Assembly (NCBI RefSeq): GCF_900109045.1
Contig: NZ_FNYL01000005.1
Coordinates: 369,550 to 433,549 of the forward strand
Length of the DNA: 64,000 nucleotides
Direction: 5' to 3'
DNA from: Dyadobacter sp. SG02
Lineage (GTDB): Bacteria; Bacteroidota; Bacteroidia; Cytophagales; Spirosomataceae
Of this stretch, positions 52,267-61,235 are shown piece after piece (within the stretch, counting starts at the first letter, position 1; each line of letters opens with the position of its first letter). The notes below the pieces were generated by a model, which ran no database searches, was not told the DNA's origin, and was given only the letters and a program-made list of their open reading frames with translations. The position numbers and the translations under genes were made by a program.

Positions 52267-52941
52267 TCAAGGATATACAAAATACTTGGCGCTCACTTGC
52301 TGTCCCGGTTCGCGGTAGTATTGGTACATGGGTTTCATGGTAATTTTATAGGTGACTTTGCCCAGTTTCGGGTCGTCGTCGTCATAAATGAACCGCATAG
52401 CCGGCTTGACTTTCGCGGTTTTTGCCTGTTCCGCCGACATTTTCACATTGAAGCTTGCGGGATCGAGGTAACCTTTTTTGCCGGGGACGATCATCGGGAA
52501 ATAGCTCGTAGTCGCACGCGTTTCCACGCCCAGCGTGCCCCGTTCTTCGTCCCATTTCAAAATCATTTGTGTCGGCAGGAAGATGCGAATATTCAGACTG
52601 AATGTCAATGCGTTGCCGGGTATCTCAGTATTAGGGATCTTGCTTCCGCCGCCGTGGAACATGATTTCCCCATTGCCTTTTTCAATGTAAAAGTGCAGGA
52701 ATGCGGCATTGGCATACAGTGGAAGCAGCGTATCTTCCTTGAACATATCCACCGAATCCTTTCCGGCAAACCGCCAGGCGTCGGTAATGTAAAACGAGCT
52801 TCTTGCGAGCCAGGAGGAAACCGTGTCGCGATCGAGGCGGACGGGCTCCGGCTTGGGATCGGGCCTATCCTTATCTTTGCTGCATCCAAACTGGGCGACT
52901 CCGGCCATCGACAGTAATGCAAACAACACCAAATTTTTCAT
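52267..52941 (-). CDS. Lipoprotein of unknown function, with a partial paralogue upstream
   Basis: 224 residues from the chosen ATG (MKNLVLFALLSMAGVAQFGCSK), which supplies a lipoprotein signal; longer in-frame extension upstream has no signal and overlaps the remnant described next. The body is rich in beta strands (FLHFYIEKGNGEIMFHGGG, FYITDAWRFAG). The C-terminus reads PMYQYYREPGQQVSAKYFVYP in part (PMYQYYREPGQQ). No known domain recognised. Confidence 0.7.
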   Translation of the reverse strand: MKNLVLFALLSMAGVAQFGCSKDKDRPDPKPEPVRLDRDTVSSWLARSSFYITDAWRFAGKDSVDMFKEDTLLPLYANAAFLHFYIEKGNGEIMFHGGGSKIPNTEIPGNALTFSLNIRIFLPTQMILKWDEERGTLGVETRATTSYFPMIVPGKKGYLDPASFNVKMSAEQAKTAKVKPAMRFIYDDDDPKLGKVTYKITMKPMYQYYREPGQQVSAKYFVYP

Positions 52942-52954
52942 AACACATTCAATT

Positions 52955-53110
52955 TCAAAACACAACAAAGTCCGTAAATGCTTGCTGGTTCGGTTTGCGG
53001 AAATATTCGTACATCGGATCGATGAGCGGGAATCTGCCTTTTGCGGTTCCGCTATCAGAGACACGGATGCGCGTTTCAAGCGTGGCGGCCGCCTGTGTTT
53101 TTTTTCAGTT
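52955..53110 (-). pseudogene. Remnant of a paralogue of the neighbouring lipoprotein
   Basis: In a different frame from any extension of the lipoprotein gene, about 48 codons end at a TGA (plus 52955-52957) and contain PMYEYFRKPNQQ followed by AFTDFVVF. This aligns with PMYQYYREPGQQ near the end of the intact lipoprotein (8 of 12 identical, both near the C-terminus). There is no start codon and an in-frame stop lies just upstream, so only a 3' fragment of a duplicated gene survives. Confidence 0.6.
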
Positions 53111-53119
53111 TTAAACAAA

Positions 53120-53163
53120 AAAGCATTGCAACCGGGCCTTTCAGACCTGAATTACAATGCTTT
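53120..53163 (-). terminator. Terminator of the phosphoesterase fusion gene
   Basis: Stem AAAGCATTG/CAATGCTTT (53120-53128 with 53155-53163) with a long structured loop, followed on the minus strand by TTTTTTG. It lies 20 bases after the stop codon. Confidence 0.65.
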
Positions 53164-53182
53164 AAAATCAAAGAGAGGCATT

Positions 53183-55318
53183 CTATTTTTCGGGAAAGTA
53201 AACCCGCACATCGGGGTGCATGGTATAAAACCGCCATTGCTGGCCGTCGAACACCGGGAAACCGCTGGAAGCGTCGTCGCCCGCGATAGGATTACCTTCG
53301 TATTTCTTCCAATGGATCAGGTCTTTGGAAACGGCCACGTTCATCGTCCATTCACGCCAGTCTTTGAATGCCGAGGCGTGGTAATAGCCGTAGTAGCGAC
53401 CTTTGTAATGAATGATTTTATTGAATGCGACGGCAAACGCGTCGTACTTTTCCGGTCCGGCATTCAGTACCGGTTCGTCCTGCACGTTGGTCCAGATTTT
53501 GAGGTCCGTGCTGGTTGCCAGCCAAACGGCGGCGTCGTTGCGTTCATAAAAGAGGTACCAAATGCCTTTTTCTTTCCAGACCGCCGGTGTGCCGTAGGGC
53601 CCTTTGCTGAGAGGGGTGCCATTTTTCAGGCGAATATCAATAGCGCCCTTGTCTTTCCAGTGAATGCGGTCGGTAGAAGTGAGCAAATGCGCGATGTCGT
53701 CCTTGCTTTCGGCGAACATGTAATAGGTATTCCCTTCCTTTAACACACACATATCCTCCACCCATAATGTCGTATGGATGGGGTTTTTCGCATGACGCGT
53801 CCATTTCAGTCCGTCGTCGGAAGTGGCCAGGCCGAGGTATTTCATACTGTCGCCGGAGGCTTTGGTGTAGCCGGTGTACCACATGTAATATCGGTTGTCC
53901 TCGCGCAATATGTACCCGCGCTCGCGGATTTTCTCGTCCCAGGTTTTCGGGTCGCCCGTACCTTTGAAGAGCGGGTTACCGGGATGGGCTTTGAATTTGA
54001 CGATTTCGGCGGGGAATTCATCGGTAACCTGCTCCGGAAAACGTTCGATGATCCGGTTGGTTTTTCCTTTTTGTTTAATCAAATCAAATGCATCGTACAA
54101 TTCTCCCGTAGCAGTGTAGGTGTCAAATGAAAGCTTTCCGCCTTCGACATTTACTACATGAAAAAGCTGGGTATAGATGGCCGAGCGGTCCATCCAGGCG
54201 GCGCGGTCGACGTTCGAATCGGTCATTTTCGGGCCGCTGACGGACACGACGTACATCGTCCCTGATTGTGCGCCTTTTTCAGCCATCGGGATATTGGCCA
54301 TGCCTCGCGCGTAGGTATGATCGTGACCTTGCAATACCAGGTCGACTTTATACTGATCGAACAAAGGCTTGAATGTCTCGCGCATGCGCTTGTTGTCGCG
54401 CGTGGTTTTGGGGGAGAAAATCGGGTGATGGAAAGTTATGACCGTCCAGCGGTTGGGATTGTTTTTCAAAATGCCTTCCAGCCACTCCTTCTGTACCTGC
54501 GTCCATTGCTCCGAAACATCTACCTGATCCGAGTTTAACGAAACGAACCTTACACCCTGAACATCTGCATAATAGCACGTTTCTTCGAGACCTTTCGGGC
54601 CGTTTTCCGGCAATGTAAACTGCGGTCGCCAGAATACGGAAGTGGTATTAATGCCCTCCGGCGTTTCAAAATGATCGTGGTTGCCGGGCGTCGGAAATGC
54701 GGGGATCATGGAATGGATGAAACCGCCCCCGCGAAACCAGTCGCCCCATTCGACATCCCGGTTCGCCTTGTTGATCAGGTCACCCGCGTAGATGGCCAGC
54801 CGGGCGTCGGGCGCCTTCGCATACGCCTCACGTGCCACGCGCGACCATAGCGAGGAGATATTCACCTGCACATCGCCATAGTAGATAAACGAAAGCTTCT
54901 GCTCGCTCGTCCCGGCGGTGGTGAAATGGATCCATTCGCTCCAACCCTGCTCCCCGCCTACCCGGTACGCATATTTGGTGCCGGGTTGGAGGTTTTCGAA
55001 GATGACGGAATGGTAATGGGCCGCAGGCGTATCCTCCCAAACCAGCTTTTCAGTACGCGCCGTATATTTTTTGGCCTTTGAAACGAAGCGCGGGTCGGCC
55101 TCTGCGACGGCAATCTCAGCAAAACTCTCCTGTACCGTTTCGGAAGTACGCCAATTGACTGCCATCGAAGTCGACGGATCGGCCGTCACGTTGAGCACAA
55201 TGCGATCGGGCGTAGTCGTCGGGACGTAGAGATCGGCATTCTGCGCCGAAACAGCCAATGCCCATACGGCCAATGTGCCCGTTGCTACAATTTTTGAAAT
55301 ACTGTTTTTAAAATGCAT
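53183..55318 (-). CDS. Purple-acid-phosphatase-like metallophosphoesterase fused to a beta-propeller
   Basis: About 711 residues from the ATG that gives a signal peptide (ending AVSAQ); an earlier start at 55444 lacks one. Order: fibronectin-like domain (IVLNVTADPSTSMAVNW), metallophosphatase with FIYYGDVQ, IYAGDLIN, GNHDHFE, FHHPIF and LQGHDHTY (all metal ligands present), then from about residue 440 a GH43/GH117-like five-bladed propeller with repeated blades (YYMWYTGYT, TSDDGLKW, TYYMFAES, TSTDRIHW, WYLFYERND, WATSTDLKIW). The phosphatase and propeller in one exported protein suggest removal of phosphate from a glycan, but the propeller's catalytic acids were not verified. Confidence 0.8.
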   Translation of the reverse strand: MHFKNSISKIVATGTLAVWALAVSAQNADLYVPTTTPDRIVLNVTADPSTSMAVNWRTSETVQESFAEIAVAEADPRFVSKAKKYTARTEKLVWEDTPAAHYHSVIFENLQPGTKYAYRVGGEQGWSEWIHFTTAGTSEQKLSFIYYGDVQVNISSLWSRVAREAYAKAPDARLAIYAGDLINKANRDVEWGDWFRGGGFIHSMIPAFPTPGNHDHFETPEGINTTSVFWRPQFTLPENGPKGLEETCYYADVQGVRFVSLNSDQVDVSEQWTQVQKEWLEGILKNNPNRWTVITFHHPIFSPKTTRDNKRMRETFKPLFDQYKVDLVLQGHDHTYARGMANIPMAEKGAQSGTMYVVSVSGPKMTDSNVDRAAWMDRSAIYTQLFHVVNVEGGKLSFDTYTATGELYDAFDLIKQKGKTNRIIERFPEQVTDEFPAEIVKFKAHPGNPLFKGTGDPKTWDEKIRERGYILREDNRYYMWYTGYTKASGDSMKYLGLATSDDGLKWTRHAKNPIHTTLWVEDMCVLKEGNTYYMFAESKDDIAHLLTSTDRIHWKDKGAIDIRLKNGTPLSKGPYGTPAVWKEKGIWYLFYERNDAAVWLATSTDLKIWTNVQDEPVLNAGPEKYDAFAVAFNKIIHYKGRYYGYYHASAFKDWREWTMNVAVSKDLIHWKKYEGNPIAGDDASSGFPVFDGQQWRFYTMHPDVRVYFPEK

Positions 55319-55431
55319 ACTAAAAAACGGCCCAAGCCGGACGATTACCAGGGCGCCGAATAGGCCCTTCTTAAACCAAATACGAGCAATTTCATGATTA
55401 AGGCTATCGTATGGAAGAAACAACCCAAATA

Positions 55432-56373
55432 CTAGCGTTCCCATTCAAACCGCGCTTTGATCTGCATCCGGTCGCCCACACCGATGTTGGAAATCCAGAC
55501 GTCCGCACCGTCTGCCGGAATTCGTTTTAAGTTACCCGCCGGTTTTAATGCATGATCGGAAACCGATTTGAGCACGCCGATCGGTTCAAACTGTGCGTCG
55601 AGCAAAGTCACGCCGGTGTACAGGGGCGCGAAGGGAAGATTGGTATCTGTCACCAGTGAATCGGCCGAATTGTGAACGGTATGCACTTTCCCGACGAGCA
55701 GATCGTCTTTCGTTTCAAGGGTCAGGACGTTTGCCGCAATGGTCGCCAAGTGGACCGGGTGTTCGGTTTTGCGGAGTGCATTGGTGAAATGCGCAATCGT
55801 CCCCGGTTCAATCCTTCCGGCTATTTTACCCTCCAATGCAATGGTCATGCGGCGATTTTTCGCATCCACATGGGTAACAATACCCGATATTGCGCGGGCA
55901 CGAAATATTCTGTCCCTGACTTTCAGATAACTGCCATCGCTGAAAAATACCCGTTCGGTCGCGCCGCCCCGGCCAAAAGTTACCACGGCAGCATGCGCAT
56001 CGGTTTCGATCTGGTATCCGGCAATGGCTTTTACAATGTTGGTAGTGTCGCTCATGACCACATCCGTCGCATCGGGCCGGAGTACTTCCACCGCGGCGCC
56101 GTGGCTTACCGGCAGTTTACGCAATGCATTGATTAAGGGTTTGTCCCCTGAAAACGGCTCCATCACACCGATGAACGTGCTTTTAAGGGGCTTATCACTG
56201 ATAGATTTCCGTCTGGTAATGAGGTATTTCAAAAGGTAGTTTTTTGCCCGCGGCTTGTTCCAGGCGTCGGCCATCATGATTTCTTGTCCTGATTGCGGCA
56301 GAATATGGATTTTAACCTTTGCATGCTCGTCCGAAACGTGGGCGAAGGTTAACGCAGTTCTATCTCCATTCAA
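55432..56373 (-). CDS. C-terminal part of the frameshifted heparinase II/III-like protein
   Basis: 313 residues in this frame, but the reading frame continues upstream (NGDKGYQGSYWNYKGSGYQYLF in parts: GYQGSYWNYKGSGYQ) and would join the preceding gene after its residue AK if one A were added at 56450-56453. Content: beta-strand domain (VKIHILPQSGQEIMMADAWNK in parts) typical of the heparinase II/III C-terminal sandwich, then an extra beta-rich part (GKIAGRIEPGTIAHFTNALRK in parts). The apparent ATG has no signal peptide, so it is not expected to work as a separate gene. Confidence 0.6.
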   Translation of the reverse strand: MNGDRTALTFAHVSDEHAKVKIHILPQSGQEIMMADAWNKPRAKNYLLKYLITRRKSISDKPLKSTFIGVMEPFSGDKPLINALRKLPVSHGAAVEVLRPDATDVVMSDTTNIVKAIAGYQIETDAHAAVVTFGRGGATERVFFSDGSYLKVRDRIFRARAISGIVTHVDAKNRRMTIALEGKIAGRIEPGTIAHFTNALRKTEHPVHLATIAANVLTLETKDDLLVGKVHTVHNSADSLVTDTNLPFAPLYTGVTLLDAQFEPIGVLKSVSDHALKPAGNLKRIPADGADVWISNIGVGDRMQIKARFEWER

Positions 56374-58532
56374 TTCCTGAACATTGAAAAGATATTGATA
56401 ACCAGAGCCTTTGTAATTCCAGTAACTGCCCTGGTAACCCTTGTCCCCATTTTGGCATCATCATAAATATCCCCGAATGCTACCTCCGGCCCCGCGAGGG
56501 TTCCGGGCTGTTTTTCACTCCATCGCCCCGCTGCGGCAAGCTTGCCAGGCGGGCCATGCAATGCATAATCGTGCTGGCGGCCGCCCGCTACCCGGAAAAA
56601 GTCGACTACGTAACTGCGCGAGCTATCTACATCGACCATCGTCAGGTTCCTGCGGTAGGCAGTCGTTTGCGGATAGGTAGCGGAGGAAGCGTCCATCGAT
56701 CGCGCGAATTTTCCACCGGCAAAATCGTGCAGTCTGCCGGGCACATTATTAACCTGCCTTTGTGCATCCACCACCACCGTATTATGCGCGACCGAATTGA
56801 ACGACCAGGTGTAAACTTCCTTTACATATTCATTCATCGCGTCGGGGTAACCGAGGTCGGGGATCATTTTCTGGCCGTTCGCAAACAGCTCGAAATTGAG
56901 AAAGTCCCAATGGTAATGCGTGCCTTTGAAACCGTAATTGAACGTTAATGCAACCGCATCGGACCGGTTATTGAGAAAACCCATTCCATAACCCGCCAGC
57001 AAATGCGACGGGCGTGCGGCCAATGCCCTGCCGTTCGGTAACGGGCGTAGATCCGGCAGCACATCGCGGAAAAGCGATTCGAATGTCGAAAACGATCGCT
57101 CCCCGGTTTTGCCCACGGCACCCAGCCAGGTAAGATAGCGCGGATCAGGGTAGGACCCGTAGCCAACCTGGTACACGTCAGGGTCCTGCCCTACCAGCGT
57201 ACCGAGCACCGAGCCGCTGTCGCCGATACCGGGCGTAATTTTCCCGGTTACCACCATTTCCAACGGGCTGTTGATCAGCGCCCGCAACCGTGGCTCACCA
57301 AAAAGATCGGTACCGCCCGTGCGCAGCATATCCGTAAAGCGTGTGATTTTCTGGACTGTCAGCAAGTTATAATCAGGCGCTTCGAGCGGTTGCCCGTCGC
57401 GGAAGATCATATTATACAATGCATATCTCAAACCCGACTGCACGCGGCTCTCGCCGGGCTCTTCCACCAGCATGTGCAGGTATTTTTCGGTGCCCATATG
57501 CTGCCTTGCAAGCAGAATGTACAGCAACGCGATCTGGTGCATGCCGTAGTTTCCCTGGATTTTGCGCTGCATGTAGGCATCCACGGCGTCTTCCAGCACA
57601 TTCGCCTCGATGAAAGCACGTATTTGTTCCCCGGTTTTGCCTGTCGCTTTTTGCAGCCCGGCGTCGCCGTCAATGCTGTCCCAAATGGCGTCGTATGCTT
57701 CCGCAGCATTCTGGATCAGGCTCGTTTCCCAGATCAGGTTCAGGATTTTTCCATTGTAGATGTGGCCTTTCATCTTTTCCATCAGCCCGTACCGCGACTG
57801 GTTGGCGTGGTCCATCGACGGATATACTTCGCCCAGCCGGTACAGCATTACCGCCGCCTTGTGTGCGTAGCGCTTGTCGCCCGTGAGCAGGTACGCATGC
57901 GCGAGATCGGTGAATGCGGGCTCGATATGGCCTTTCCACATCCACTGATTGGCATAGGCCACAAACCAGTACCGTTCGCCATCCGGCGCGATCCAGCCCC
58001 AGCCGTCGTCGGCATACGCTTTGTCGAGGCCCGTTTTGTCCTTAAATCCACCTTTATAAAAAGCCAGGTAATCGTTTGAAGGAAAAACCTGCCCGTCGAT
58101 CGGCGATTTCACCTGCAACGGATGGTCGGGATCGACGATCCAGGGATAAAAACCACCGACTTTGAACACGGTATCCCCGTGCACCGGGCTACCTTTCGGG
58201 TTCAGGTCGAAGGCGCGCGGCACGCGGGCATCGGGCATTAGCGCGATAATGGCGGAATCGGGGCGGGCAAGCCATGGGTCGGCAGCTTTCAATATCTTGT
58301 CCCGCACCTTGCGCGCCTCTTCGTATCGGACCAGGTTCGCACGCGCTTTTATCATATCCGCCTCGCGGTAGATCATCCGGGCCGTTTTAAGCGGAAACTG
58401 CGGTTGCCGCTCGGGAACATGTACAAACGGTGGAATGATCAGGCCGTCGCCAGGCGAGTTTACAGTCTGCCCCGGCAGCTGCAAAGGTGCCGCCAATAGC
58501 AAAAGACAGATATGCGTCAGAATTATCTTCAC
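56370..58532 (-). CDS. Heparinase II/III-like polysaccharide lyase, N-terminal part (frameshifted)
   Basis: 720 residues with a signal peptide (ending LPGQ). An alpha/alpha toroid (about 60-430: YREADMIKARANLVRYEEARK in parts, NLIWETSLIQNAAEAYDAIW, YGMHQIALLYILLA) and the start of the C-terminal beta-sandwich (GTHYHWDFLNFELFANGQ, VAHNTVVVDAQRQ) match the heparinase II/III family. Lyases of this family degrade uronic-acid glycans such as alginate or heparin-like chains. The last 20 or so residues after DDAK are out of frame. With one base restored the protein would be about 1033 residues. It is divergent from the oxidoreductase operon at 58717. Confidence 0.8.
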   Translation of the reverse strand: MKIILTHICLLLLAAPLQLPGQTVNSPGDGLIIPPFVHVPERQPQFPLKTARMIYREADMIKARANLVRYEEARKVRDKILKAADPWLARPDSAIIALMPDARVPRAFDLNPKGSPVHGDTVFKVGGFYPWIVDPDHPLQVKSPIDGQVFPSNDYLAFYKGGFKDKTGLDKAYADDGWGWIAPDGERYWFVAYANQWMWKGHIEPAFTDLAHAYLLTGDKRYAHKAAVMLYRLGEVYPSMDHANQSRYGLMEKMKGHIYNGKILNLIWETSLIQNAAEAYDAIWDSIDGDAGLQKATGKTGEQIRAFIEANVLEDAVDAYMQRKIQGNYGMHQIALLYILLARQHMGTEKYLHMLVEEPGESRVQSGLRYALYNMIFRDGQPLEAPDYNLLTVQKITRFTDMLRTGGTDLFGEPRLRALINSPLEMVVTGKITPGIGDSGSVLGTLVGQDPDVYQVGYGSYPDPRYLTWLGAVGKTGERSFSTFESLFRDVLPDLRPLPNGRALAARPSHLLAGYGMGFLNNRSDAVALTFNYGFKGTHYHWDFLNFELFANGQKMIPDLGYPDAMNEYVKEVYTWSFNSVAHNTVVVDAQRQVNNVPGRLHDFAGGKFARSMDASSATYPQTTAYRRNLTMVDVDSSRSYVVDFFRVAGGRQHDYALHGPPGKLAAAGRWSEKQPGTLAGPEVAFGDIYDDAKMGTRVTRAVTGITKALVINIFSMFRN
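56450..56453 (-). other. Frameshift site in a run of A (minus strand)
   Basis: Minus-strand GCC AAAA TGG GGA: the homopolymer has four A where five would join ...GDIYDDAK to NGDKGYQGSYW and restore a continuous heparinase frame. Could be a real one-base deletion or a sequencing/assembly error. Confidence 0.7.
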
Positions 58533-58555
58533 CAGAGATTCTGTTAAGGTTGTTG

Positions 58556-58638
58556 TTTTTGTAAACCAAAATACTGAATTTTTGTAAACTTTTTTACCTT
58601 GAAATATTCTTTTTCTAATCAGTTATTTGATAGATTTG
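58556..58638 (+). promoter_or_regulatory. Divergent control region with paired TTTTTGTAAAC boxes
   Basis: Two direct copies of TTTTTGTAAAC (58556-58566 and 58579-58589), 23 bases apart, lie between the divergent heparinase and dehydrogenase genes. Downstream, TAGATTTG (58631-58638) matches the -7 consensus for the plus-strand operon; the only TTG upstream is too far for a good -33. The boxes could bind a shared regulator. Confidence 0.45.
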
Positions 58639-58716
58639 CTTGTAGCTCAATCACTTTCTATCTTGATTAACATTCGGGCACGTACACGAGCCTGTTTTCC
58701 TAAACCTTGTATTGCC

Positions 58717-60849
58717 ATGATGCAGCTGAAAACATTCGCAGTAGCCACGCTGACACTACTTTCCGTTCACACCATCGCCCAAAAACGGTACACCGAAGCC
58801 CTTTCACCGACCGAATCGGCCGCGACTTTCCAACTCCGTGAAGAATTCAGTATCGAACCGTTCGTTACCGAGCCGGATGTGCTCTCGCCGGTCGACCTCC
58901 TATTCGATGCGTCGGGCAATGCATTTGTCGTGGAAATGGGCGATTACCCTTACGACGCCCAACCGGGCCGTTTCAAAGGCCGCATTCGACTGCTGAAAGA
59001 CACGAACGGCGACGGCAAGATCGATAAATCGTACGTTTTTGCGGACGGCCTGCCTAGCGCTACGAGCATCCTGCCTCACAAAGACGGCCTTATCGTGTGC
59101 GCCGCGCCCGACATTCTGCTCCTGCGCGATACCAACGGTGATTTCAAGGCCGATACCCGAGAAGTGCTCTTCACGGGCTTTTTTGCCAAAAATTCCGAAG
59201 CACAGATCACCAGCATGCGCTACGGGGTCGACAACTGGATTTACGCCAACAACAGCGGCCAAGCCGGGATGATCACCTCCCCGCTCCGGCCCGACATGCC
59301 GCCATTGAATGTAGCCGGGGGCAATTTCAGGTTCAGGCTGGACAAGAAATTGTTCGAAGTGGAGTCCGGCAACGGGCAATTCGGGCTGGCGATGGACGAA
59401 TGGGGCCACCGGTTTTATACCCAAAACACCTTGCACATTCAGCAGTCGCCGATCGCGTGGCGGTACCTGCACCGGCATAACTACCTGCCGTCGTTCCGCT
59501 CCGACGTCAATATCTCCGACCACGAGCTGGAAATGTATCAGAAATCGGCCACGCCGTACTGGCGCCAGCAGCGCTCCGACCGCCGCCAGGCCAAATACGA
59601 TTCATTGAAATCCGGGTTCACGGAATACGCCCGCGACCATTTCACCGGCGCTTCCGGCGGTACTTTTTACGGTGGCGATGGTTTCCCAAAGGCATTTCAG
59701 GGCTCGATTTTTACCGGCGAGGTGGCCGGTAACCTCATCCACCGCGACGTAGTTTCCCATACAAACGGCTCCCCCGCATTCACGGCCAGCCGTGATGCCG
59801 GGGAAAAGGACCGCGAGTTCCTCGCGTCCACCGACCCGTGGTTCCGCCCGGCAAACCTCACTTTGGGTCCGGATGGTTACCTGTATGTAGTCGATATGTA
59901 CCGGCAGCACATCGAAACGCCCGTTTCAATCCCGGAAGACCTCAAAAAGGATATGGATTTCACCCGTGGTGAGCAATACGGCCGCATTTGGCGCATTTTT
60001 CCAAAGGACAGCGAGAAGCGCCAGGCTACCCTCCCCGACCTCCGTTCCAAAACGCCCGCTGAGCTTGTGGCGCTGCTTGAACACCCCAATCAATGGTGGC
60101 GGCTGAATGCACAACGCATACTGGTTGAAAAACAGGACAAGTCGGTCGTTGCTGTATTGCAACAAATAGCCAATACACATGCAGATGCCAGAACGCGCCT
60201 GCATGCGATCTACACACTCGAAGCATTCGACGGGCTGAACGAGGCGATCGTCAAAAAAGCGTTATACGACTCCCACGCAGGTGTGCGCGAACATGCGGTG
60301 ATCCTGGCCGAAAAGTATCCGGCATTTTTACCCGAGGTGATCCGATTGATGGACGATACTGCACCGCAAGTTGCTTACCAGGCTACACTCAGCGCCGGAC
60401 AATTCACTGGAAAAGACGTCCTCGCTGCATTAGCCGGGGCAACGGAAAAACAGTCGGAGAATGCGTCGTGGCGGCTGGCGGTACTGAGCTCCGTCGGGGG
60501 CTCGTCGCCTGAAATCGTGCCTCTACTGGCAAGCCGGGGCAGTTTTTTCAATGCTGCGACTCCGGGAAAGTTGAAATTCATCGAGGATTTTGGCTACGTA
60601 TCAGGTAACCGGAATGGCAAGGATGATATTGCTTCGCTATTGGAAGTGTTGAATGCCCCTGCCGTCTCCGCTGACCCACAATGGACAGTGGCGGCGCTCA
60701 CGGGACTTTCAAAGGGTATTAAAAAGTCAACCCACAAAAAAGAATCGGAAAAAACGGTTTCCAAAAGTTTGCAAAAATTGGAAAGCCACAGCTCTGATAC
60801 TGTAAAAAAGCAGGTAGCCGAACTGAAAAAAGCATTAAATATCAACTAA
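58717..60849 (+). CDS. PVC-type beta-propeller dehydrogenase without heme domain
   Basis: About 710 residues from the ATG that provides a signal peptide (MQLKTFAVATLTLLSVHTIAQ region); an upstream TTG-derived start has none. A propeller typical of PVC-type membrane-bound/sugar dehydrogenases (LLFDASGNAFVVEMGDYPYD, VFADGLPSATSILPHKDG, LTLGPDGYLYVVDMYRQHIETPVS in parts: GPDGYLYVVDMYRQHI) is followed by HEAT-like repeats (LVALLEHPNQWWRLNAQRIL, EHAVILAEKYPAFLPEVIRLM in parts). These enzymes normally end in a cytochrome c domain with CxxCH; none is present here. Electrons may go to the HiPIP encoded 32 bases downstream. First gene of a four-gene operon. Confidence 0.85.
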   Translation: MMQLKTFAVATLTLLSVHTIAQKRYTEALSPTESAATFQLREEFSIEPFVTEPDVLSPVDLLFDASGNAFVVEMGDYPYDAQPGRFKGRIRLLKDTNGDGKIDKSYVFADGLPSATSILPHKDGLIVCAAPDILLLRDTNGDFKADTREVLFTGFFAKNSEAQITSMRYGVDNWIYANNSGQAGMITSPLRPDMPPLNVAGGNFRFRLDKKLFEVESGNGQFGLAMDEWGHRFYTQNTLHIQQSPIAWRYLHRHNYLPSFRSDVNISDHELEMYQKSATPYWRQQRSDRRQAKYDSLKSGFTEYARDHFTGASGGTFYGGDGFPKAFQGSIFTGEVAGNLIHRDVVSHTNGSPAFTASRDAGEKDREFLASTDPWFRPANLTLGPDGYLYVVDMYRQHIETPVSIPEDLKKDMDFTRGEQYGRIWRIFPKDSEKRQATLPDLRSKTPAELVALLEHPNQWWRLNAQRILVEKQDKSVVAVLQQIANTHADARTRLHAIYTLEAFDGLNEAIVKKALYDSHAGVREHAVILAEKYPAFLPEVIRLMDDTAPQVAYQATLSAGQFTGKDVLAALAGATEKQSENASWRLAVLSSVGGSSPEIVPLLASRGSFFNAATPGKLKFIEDFGYVSGNRNGKDDIASLLEVLNAPAVSADPQWTVAALTGLSKGIKKSTHKKESEKTVSKSLQKLESHSSDTVKKQVAELKKALNIN

Positions 60850-60881
60850 TACACCTAATCCCGACCATTCACGAGAACAAT

Positions 60882-61232
60882 ATGAACCAACTTGCCAACC
60901 GCAGAATTTTCCTGCGCCAATGCCTGGCCTGGGGCGCAACCGGCGGCACGATGTGGCTACTTGCCTGCGCCGGGTCCAAAAAACCGCCCGTCGCCAAAGC
61001 CGCCACTCCGGCCACCGACCCGTGCAGCGACCTCACCGGCGTAGACCCTACCGACGTGCAAAAGCGCAAATCATTGGGTTACACCAACCAATCTCCCCTG
61101 CCCGACAGCCAATGCGACAACTGTAAATTATGGATTCCGATTAAAGAAGGTAAAGAATGCGGCGGCTGCCTGCTTTTTACCGGGCCGGTGAATCCGGAGG
61201 GACATTGTACTTACTGGGCGCCGCAAGTTTAA
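60882..61232 (+). CDS. High-potential iron-sulfur protein (HiPIP), Tat lipoprotein
   Basis: 116 residues. Twin-arginine signal NRRIFLRQ and a lipobox-like LLAC with Cys 29, so probably exported folded by Tat and anchored by lipid. HiPIP cluster ligands: Cys 78 and Cys 81 (QCDNCKLW), Cys 96 (GGCLLFTG) and Cys 109 (EGHCTYW); an extra Cys 93 is present. The [4Fe-4S] cluster (3+/2+) acts as a high-potential periplasmic electron carrier. Its place between a dehydrogenase lacking a heme domain and amidohydrolases suggests it is the electron acceptor. The next gene starts 3 bases after its stop. Confidence 0.88.
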   Translation: MNQLANRRIFLRQCLAWGATGGTMWLLACAGSKKPPVAKAATPATDPCSDLTGVDPTDVQKRKSLGYTNQSPLPDSQCDNCKLWIPIKEGKECGGCLLFTGPVNPEGHCTYWAPQV

Positions 61233-61235
61233 ATC

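Noticed and set aside
52942..53118. N-terminal extension of the lipoprotein gene by 59 codons
   Set aside because: The extension has no signal peptide and would hide the clear lipobox start; a different frame in the same stretch shows homology to the lipoprotein C-terminus.
59041..59061. DGLPSAT in the propeller dehydrogenase as a second ApbE target
   Set aside because: Position 4 is Pro rather than Ser/Thr and the segment is part of a normal propeller blade (FADGL is common there).
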